NCBI GenBank assembly: GCA_002352705.1
Contig: DEIW01000108.1
Location: 1-16,850, forward strand
Source: Bacteroidales bacterium UBA2764
Lineage (GTDB): Bacteria; Bacteroidota; Bacteroidia; Bacteroidales; Paludibacteraceae
Direction: 5' to 3'
Length of the DNA stretch: 16,850 nt
Under the pieces are notes generated by a model that was given only the letters and a program-made list of their open reading frames with translations, had not been told where the DNA came from and made no database searches. The stretch's first letter is position 1. Every line of letters begins with the position of its first letter. Made by a program: the position numbers and the translations under genes. This document shows, in pieces, positions 14,155 to 16,850 of the stretch.

Positions 14155-15248
14155 AGTATTTTCTGATAGCAGGTGAAGCTTCCGGCGATCTGCATGCATC
14201 GGCATTGATTGCACAGTTGCGTCATTGCGATCCGGAAGGGCAGTATACGGGACTTGGCGGCGACCGGATGGAAGCCGCCGGGTGCCACCTGCATCAGCAT
14301 ATACGAAACATGGCTTTTATGGGATTTGCGGCTGTGCTGAAAAATTTAGGTCAGATACGCCGTAATTTCCGTATTGCAGAACAGGCATTGCTGGCAGACA
14401 GACCCGATGCCTTGATTTTGATAGATTATCCTTCTTTTAACTTACATATAGCGGCTTTTTGCCGCAAGCATCTTCCCCGGACAAAGATCTATTACTATAT
14501 TCCGCCAAAAGTATGGGCATGGAAACGGAGACGTATCCACCGGATAGCTCGTCTATGTGATGAGGTATTGGGTATCTTCCCCTTTGAACCGGATTTCTAT
14601 AAACGGTATGGCTATCAATGTACGTATGTAGGTAATCCCACAGCGGAAGAGATAGCGTCATTACCTCGCTATTCAGGAGAGCGGAAGAAAATGATAGCCC
14701 TTCTGCCCGGTTCGCGCAGGAGCGAGATTGCACATTGTCTGGAGCGGATGTTATCTGCGGCGAGACGGTATCCGGACTATTCAATAACGGTATGTGCTGC
14801 TCCGGGGATTGAAGATGCGTTTTATATGAGTTATCTACAGCCCGGTGAGAAGTTGACACGCGATACATATTTGACTGTCCAACAAGCCAAAGCCGCCATC
14901 GTCAATTCCGGAACGGCAACACTTGAGACGGCTCTGCTGGGATGTCCTCAGGTAGCGGTTTATCATCTTGCCTTATCCCCATTAATAGGACTGATACGAT
15001 GGGCTCAGCCGTTAATATTCTCAATCCCTTATTTCACATTAGTCAATATCATTGCAGGGAAAGAAGTTATCCGCGAATGCATAGCCGATACTTTTACCAC
15101 GGATAATGTGAGCAGAGAGTTGGACCGGCTTTTGAGGGACGAGGTATATCAAAAAAATATGCTCGCATCATACGAGCATATTCATTCATTATTGGGTACA
15201 GAACCGGCAGCAGTACGCGCTGCAGAAATCATCACATCGAGATCATAA
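14151..15248 (+). CDS. lpxB: Lipid-A-disaccharide synthase LpxB
   Basis: LpxB is a glycosyltransferase family 19 enzyme that joins UDP-diacylglucosamine and lipid X to give the lipid A disaccharide at the inner face of the cytoplasmic membrane. Landmarks: MKYFLIAGEASGDLHASALI at the start, GLGGDRMEAAGC, MAFMGFAAVL, LILIDYPSFNLHIA, YYYIPPKVWAWKRRRI, LGIFPFEP, YVGNPTAEE, ALLPGSRRSEI and NSGTATLETALLGCPQVAVY. At 365 residues the length is normal. The start overlaps the M16 stop as ATGA. The 3' end overlaps the convergent membrane protein gene by 17 bp and carries that strand's terminator inside its coding sequence. Confidence 0.97.
   Translation: MKYFLIAGEASGDLHASALIAQLRHCDPEGQYTGLGGDRMEAAGCHLHQHIRNMAFMGFAAVLKNLGQIRRNFRIAEQALLADRPDALILIDYPSFNLHIAAFCRKHLPRTKIYYYIPPKVWAWKRRRIHRIARLCDEVLGIFPFEPDFYKRYGYQCTYVGNPTAEEIASLPRYSGERKKMIALLPGSRRSEIAHCLERMLSAARRYPDYSITVCAAPGIEDAFYMSYLQPGEKLTRDTYLTVQQAKAAIVNSGTATLETALLGCPQVAVYHLALSPLIGLIRWAQPLIFSIPYFTLVNIIAGKEVIRECIADTFTTDNVSRELDRLLRDEVYQKNMLASYEHIHSLLGTEPAAVRAAEIITSRS
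15151..15181 (-). terminator. Minus-strand rho-independent terminator inside lpxB
   Basis: On the minus strand ATATGCTCG and CGAGCATAT form a perfect 9-bp stem with a 7-nt loop, and the last base pair runs straight into a seven-T tract. It lies about 50 nt past the stop of the 3-TM protein gene, the right place to end the surE unit. On the plus strand no T run follows, so lpxB itself would be read through. Confidence 0.85.
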
Positions 15249-15525
15249 GCGCCGCAAGGATATAGGGCATGGCTCCAATCAGGACTCCTTTGCTCAATCT
15301 CCAAGTCTCGGTGGTATAGAAGACAAAAATCAGTGCCAAATCCGGAAAGACGCTGACTAACAGGAGTTTGCTTAATACGCCTCCGGCTTCAAACTGAAAA
15401 GTTCTCAACGGATACCAAAGATTCATGACTTCAATATACGTCAGCCCAAAAACAGCAGGGAGAATCAATCCCACCAAAATCCCTATCCAATAACGGTCAA
15501 AGCGATCCATAAGCAGTCCAATCAA
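15232..15525 (-). CDS. Small three-TM membrane protein of unknown function
   Basis: This protein of up to 97 residues has three likely membrane segments: about 13-33 (YWIGILVGLILPAVFGLTYIE), 48-72 (GGVLSKLLLVSVFPDLALIFVFY) and 80-97 (GVLIGAMPYILAALMISM). Only short loops join them, and there is no signal peptide or catalytic motif. The start is uncertain: ATG 15525 overlaps surE by 29 bp, while ATG 15510 (MDRFDRYW) overlaps by 14 bp and begins nearer the first helix, so I favour 15510. It follows surE on the same transcript and ends in the convergent overlap with lpxB. I do not recognise a named family; the neighbourhood hints at an envelope role, as inference only. Confidence 0.7.
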   Translation of the reverse strand: MIGLLMDRFDRYWIGILVGLILPAVFGLTYIEVMNLWYPLRTFQFEAGGVLSKLLLVSVFPDLALIFVFYTTETWRLSKGVLIGAMPYILAALMISM

Positions 15526-16252
15526 TCATTAGCGGTGTGATAGCCAGCATCTGATGTTCCATCGCCCATATATCGGTATCTGTAGAAGCCGGCTCGTCAT
15601 TGACAAACTCTCCAGCCAATTTCCAACTCTTGATTATTCCGTCCGGCAAATTCTCAGTGGTCGTCGCCAGTTCATTAGCCCAATGTCCGATACATTGTCT
15701 GGTCCATCGGATACCTTCTATCTCACCTATCGGGGCATTGATATTATATACCGTCCGAGGAGCGATTCCGTCTTCGTAAAGATGCTGAGTTACCTCTGTC
15801 AAAAAAGGTTGCAGCCAGTGTAAATCCACGTCCATGTCATGACTGTTAATAGACCATCCGATGGCAGGAATCCCTTTCTCAGCGGCAACAAAACAAGCTC
15901 CTATCGTGCCGGAATACATAGCATTGACAGAAGCATTACTACCATGGTTGATACCGGAGACAAGGAGGTCTATTTTCTCGTCAGGGAAGAGAAATTCCCG
16001 CGCTATCTTCACGCAATCAGCCGGTGTTCCGTTTGTCGTATATACCTCGGCTCCGTTGAGATCATGCTCCTCAATATGCCGTAAATAAATAGTCTGCGTC
16101 ACGCTGATAGAGGTGCTATAACCGCTCCGCGGTCCATCAGGTGCTATAACGGTAACGCGTCCCAGTTTTGTCATTTCCCGGGCTAACAATCGGATACCGG
16201 CTGTGCCCCATCCGTCATCATTGACTACTACAATATTCAAGCCATTTACCAT
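15497..16252 (-). CDS. surE: 5'/3'-nucleotidase SurE
   Basis: SurE is a metal-dependent phosphatase that dephosphorylates nucleoside 5'- and 3'-monophosphates and short polyphosphates in the cytoplasm. The 251-residue protein has the active-site motifs: NDDG with Asp12 and Asp13, Ser43 in APDGPRSGYS, and Asn102 in VSGINHGSNAS, followed by YSGTIGACFVAAEKGIPAIGWS. Length is normal. The ATG at 16252 lies at the edge of an AAATGRYY-like repeat that bridges from the upstream phosphohexomutase stop (16 bp gap). It overlaps the 3-TM protein gene downstream. Confidence 0.95.
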   Translation of the reverse strand: MVNGLNIVVVNDDGWGTAGIRLLAREMTKLGRVTVIAPDGPRSGYSTSISVTQTIYLRHIEEHDLNGAEVYTTNGTPADCVKIAREFLFPDEKIDLLVSGINHGSNASVNAMYSGTIGACFVAAEKGIPAIGWSINSHDMDVDLHWLQPFLTEVTQHLYEDGIAPRTVYNINAPIGEIEGIRWTRQCIGHWANELATTTENLPDGIIKSWKLAGEFVNDEPASTDTDIWAMEHQMLAITPLMIDWTAYGSL

Positions 16253-16280
16253 TTGGTCATTTATTGGGTCATTTCACCAT
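16242..16280. repeat. Degenerate 7-8 bp repeat (minus strand AAATGRYS) at the glmM-surE junction
   Basis: On the minus strand the junction reads AAATGGTG, AAATGACC, CAAT, AAATGACC, AAATGGT, AAATGGC. It includes the upstream TGA stop and the surE ATG. The copies are imperfect, so this is weaker than the other junction repeats. Confidence 0.5.
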
Positions 16281-16850
16281 TTTCATTACTTTCTGAGCCA
16301 AGGCGTTAGCTTCTTCCATCGTAGCAGCCTCTGAATAGACACGAATTATCGGTTCCGTATTGGATTTGCGCAGATGTACCCATCCGTCGGCAAAATCAAT
16401 CTTTACGCCGTCAATGTCATTAACGCGCTCATTGTGGTAAAACTCTTTGACACGTGCGAGAATAGCATCTACGTCAGTGTCGGGGGTGAGGTCGATACGA
16501 TTCTTGCTGATACAATAGTCGGGTAGGGTGCGGCGCAGTTCACTCACTTTCATATCCAGATGTGCGAGATGGCTGAGGAACAAAGCTATACCCACCAATG
16601 CATCACGGCCGTAATGGCACTCCGGATAAATCACTCCGCCATTTCCCTCTCCTCCAATTACTGCATTTACGCGTTTCATCTCCGCAACAACATTTACTTC
16701 TCCTACCGCACTTGCGCTATAGGTTCCGCCATGCGAACGGGTCACGTCGCTTAAAGCGCGCGTCGAAGACATATTGCTGACGGTATTTCCCGGAGTATGG
16801 CGCAAGACATAGTCCGCTACGCTGACAAGCGTATATTCCTCGCCGAACAT
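16269..16850 (-). CDS. glmM: Phosphohexomutase (phosphoglucosamine mutase GlmM-like), C-terminal part
   Basis: The visible 193 residues are the C-terminal portion (end of domain II or III through domain IV) of an alpha-D-phosphohexomutase; the rest lies beyond the window, and the Met at the window edge is internal rather than a start. Motifs: sugar-recognition loop GGEGNGGVIYPECHYGRDALVG of domain III and the phosphate-binding RKSNTEPIIRVYSEA of domain IV. GlmM converts glucosamine-6-phosphate to glucosamine-1-phosphate for UDP-GlcNAc, the precursor of peptidoglycan and lipid A. The GEGNGG loop differs from the GEQSGH of E. coli GlmM, so a phosphomannomutase/phosphoglucomutase activity is possible. 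It leads into surE after 16 bp. Confidence 0.8.
   Translation of the reverse strand: MFGEEYTLVSVADYVLRHTPGNTVSNMSSTRALSDVTRSHGGTYSASAVGEVNVVAEMKRVNAVIGGEGNGGVIYPECHYGRDALVGIALFLSHLAHLDMKVSELRRTLPDYCISKNRIDLTPDTDVDAILARVKEFYHNERVNDIDGVKIDFADGWVHLRKSNTEPIIRVYSEAATMEEANALAQKVMKMVK

Noticed and set aside
14437..14868. A 143-codon minus-strand frame inside lpxB
   Set aside because: Antisense shadow of a conserved enzyme; it lies beyond the minus-strand terminator at 15151-15181 and has no promoter.

Overview
The window reads as chromosomal DNA of a member of the Bacteroidota, most likely order Bacteroidales. Signs are: four promoters of the Bacteroidota sigma type (TTTG/TTG, a 20-bp spacer, then TAnnTTTG); no Shine-Dalgarno sites; a tmRNA tag ending in YALAA; signal peptides cleaved at Ala-Gln; a DUF6359-type exported protein; and two exported proteins sharing a C-terminal tail of the kind common in Bacteroidales. 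Species cannot be named from sequence reading alone.

Layout. (1) 1-1372, + strand: the 3' end of a 4Fe-4S protein, then a PLP-dependent histidine decarboxylase homologue that unexpectedly carries an N-terminal signal peptide. (2) 1376-3080, - strand: a DUF6359-type exported protein, a deletion remnant of a MutT/Nudix gene, and a DUF4250 gene. (3) 3095-3706, - strand: a stable-RNA unit of tmRNA and tRNA-Ala(CGC) with its own promoter and terminator. (4) 3735-5247, + strand: a second exported protein. It ends in a bidirectional terminator shared with tRNA-Ser(UGA) on the - strand (5339-5423). (5) 5506-15248, + strand: seven tightly packed genes, rlmL-like, queA, tatD, rsfS, ftsH, M16 peptidase and lpxB, with gaps of at most 28 bp and two ATGA overlaps. 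They are probably one transcription unit driven from 5506-5537. (6) 15151-16850, - strand: a 3-TM protein, surE and the C-terminal part of a phosphohexomutase (glmM-like). The terminator of this unit is embedded in the 3' end of lpxB.

Functionally, block 5 combines RNA modification and translation control (rlmL, queA, rsfS, with tmRNA and tRNAs nearby) with membrane and periplasmic proteolysis (FtsH, M16) and lipid A synthesis (lpxB). The most interesting signals outside the housekeeping genes are: the exported histidine decarboxylase homologue; the internally deleted MutT gene, whose N- and C-terminal peptides are both still legible; short 7-8 bp tandem repeats at gene junctions that contain the upstream stop codon and run to or into the next start codon; a CCTAACCC-type palindromic repeat read as protein inside queA; and a nearly identical promoter core shared by tmRNA and tRNA-Ser. 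I did not find a phage, insertion sequence, CRISPR array or defence system. No stretch over 300 bases lacks an annotated gene or RNA.
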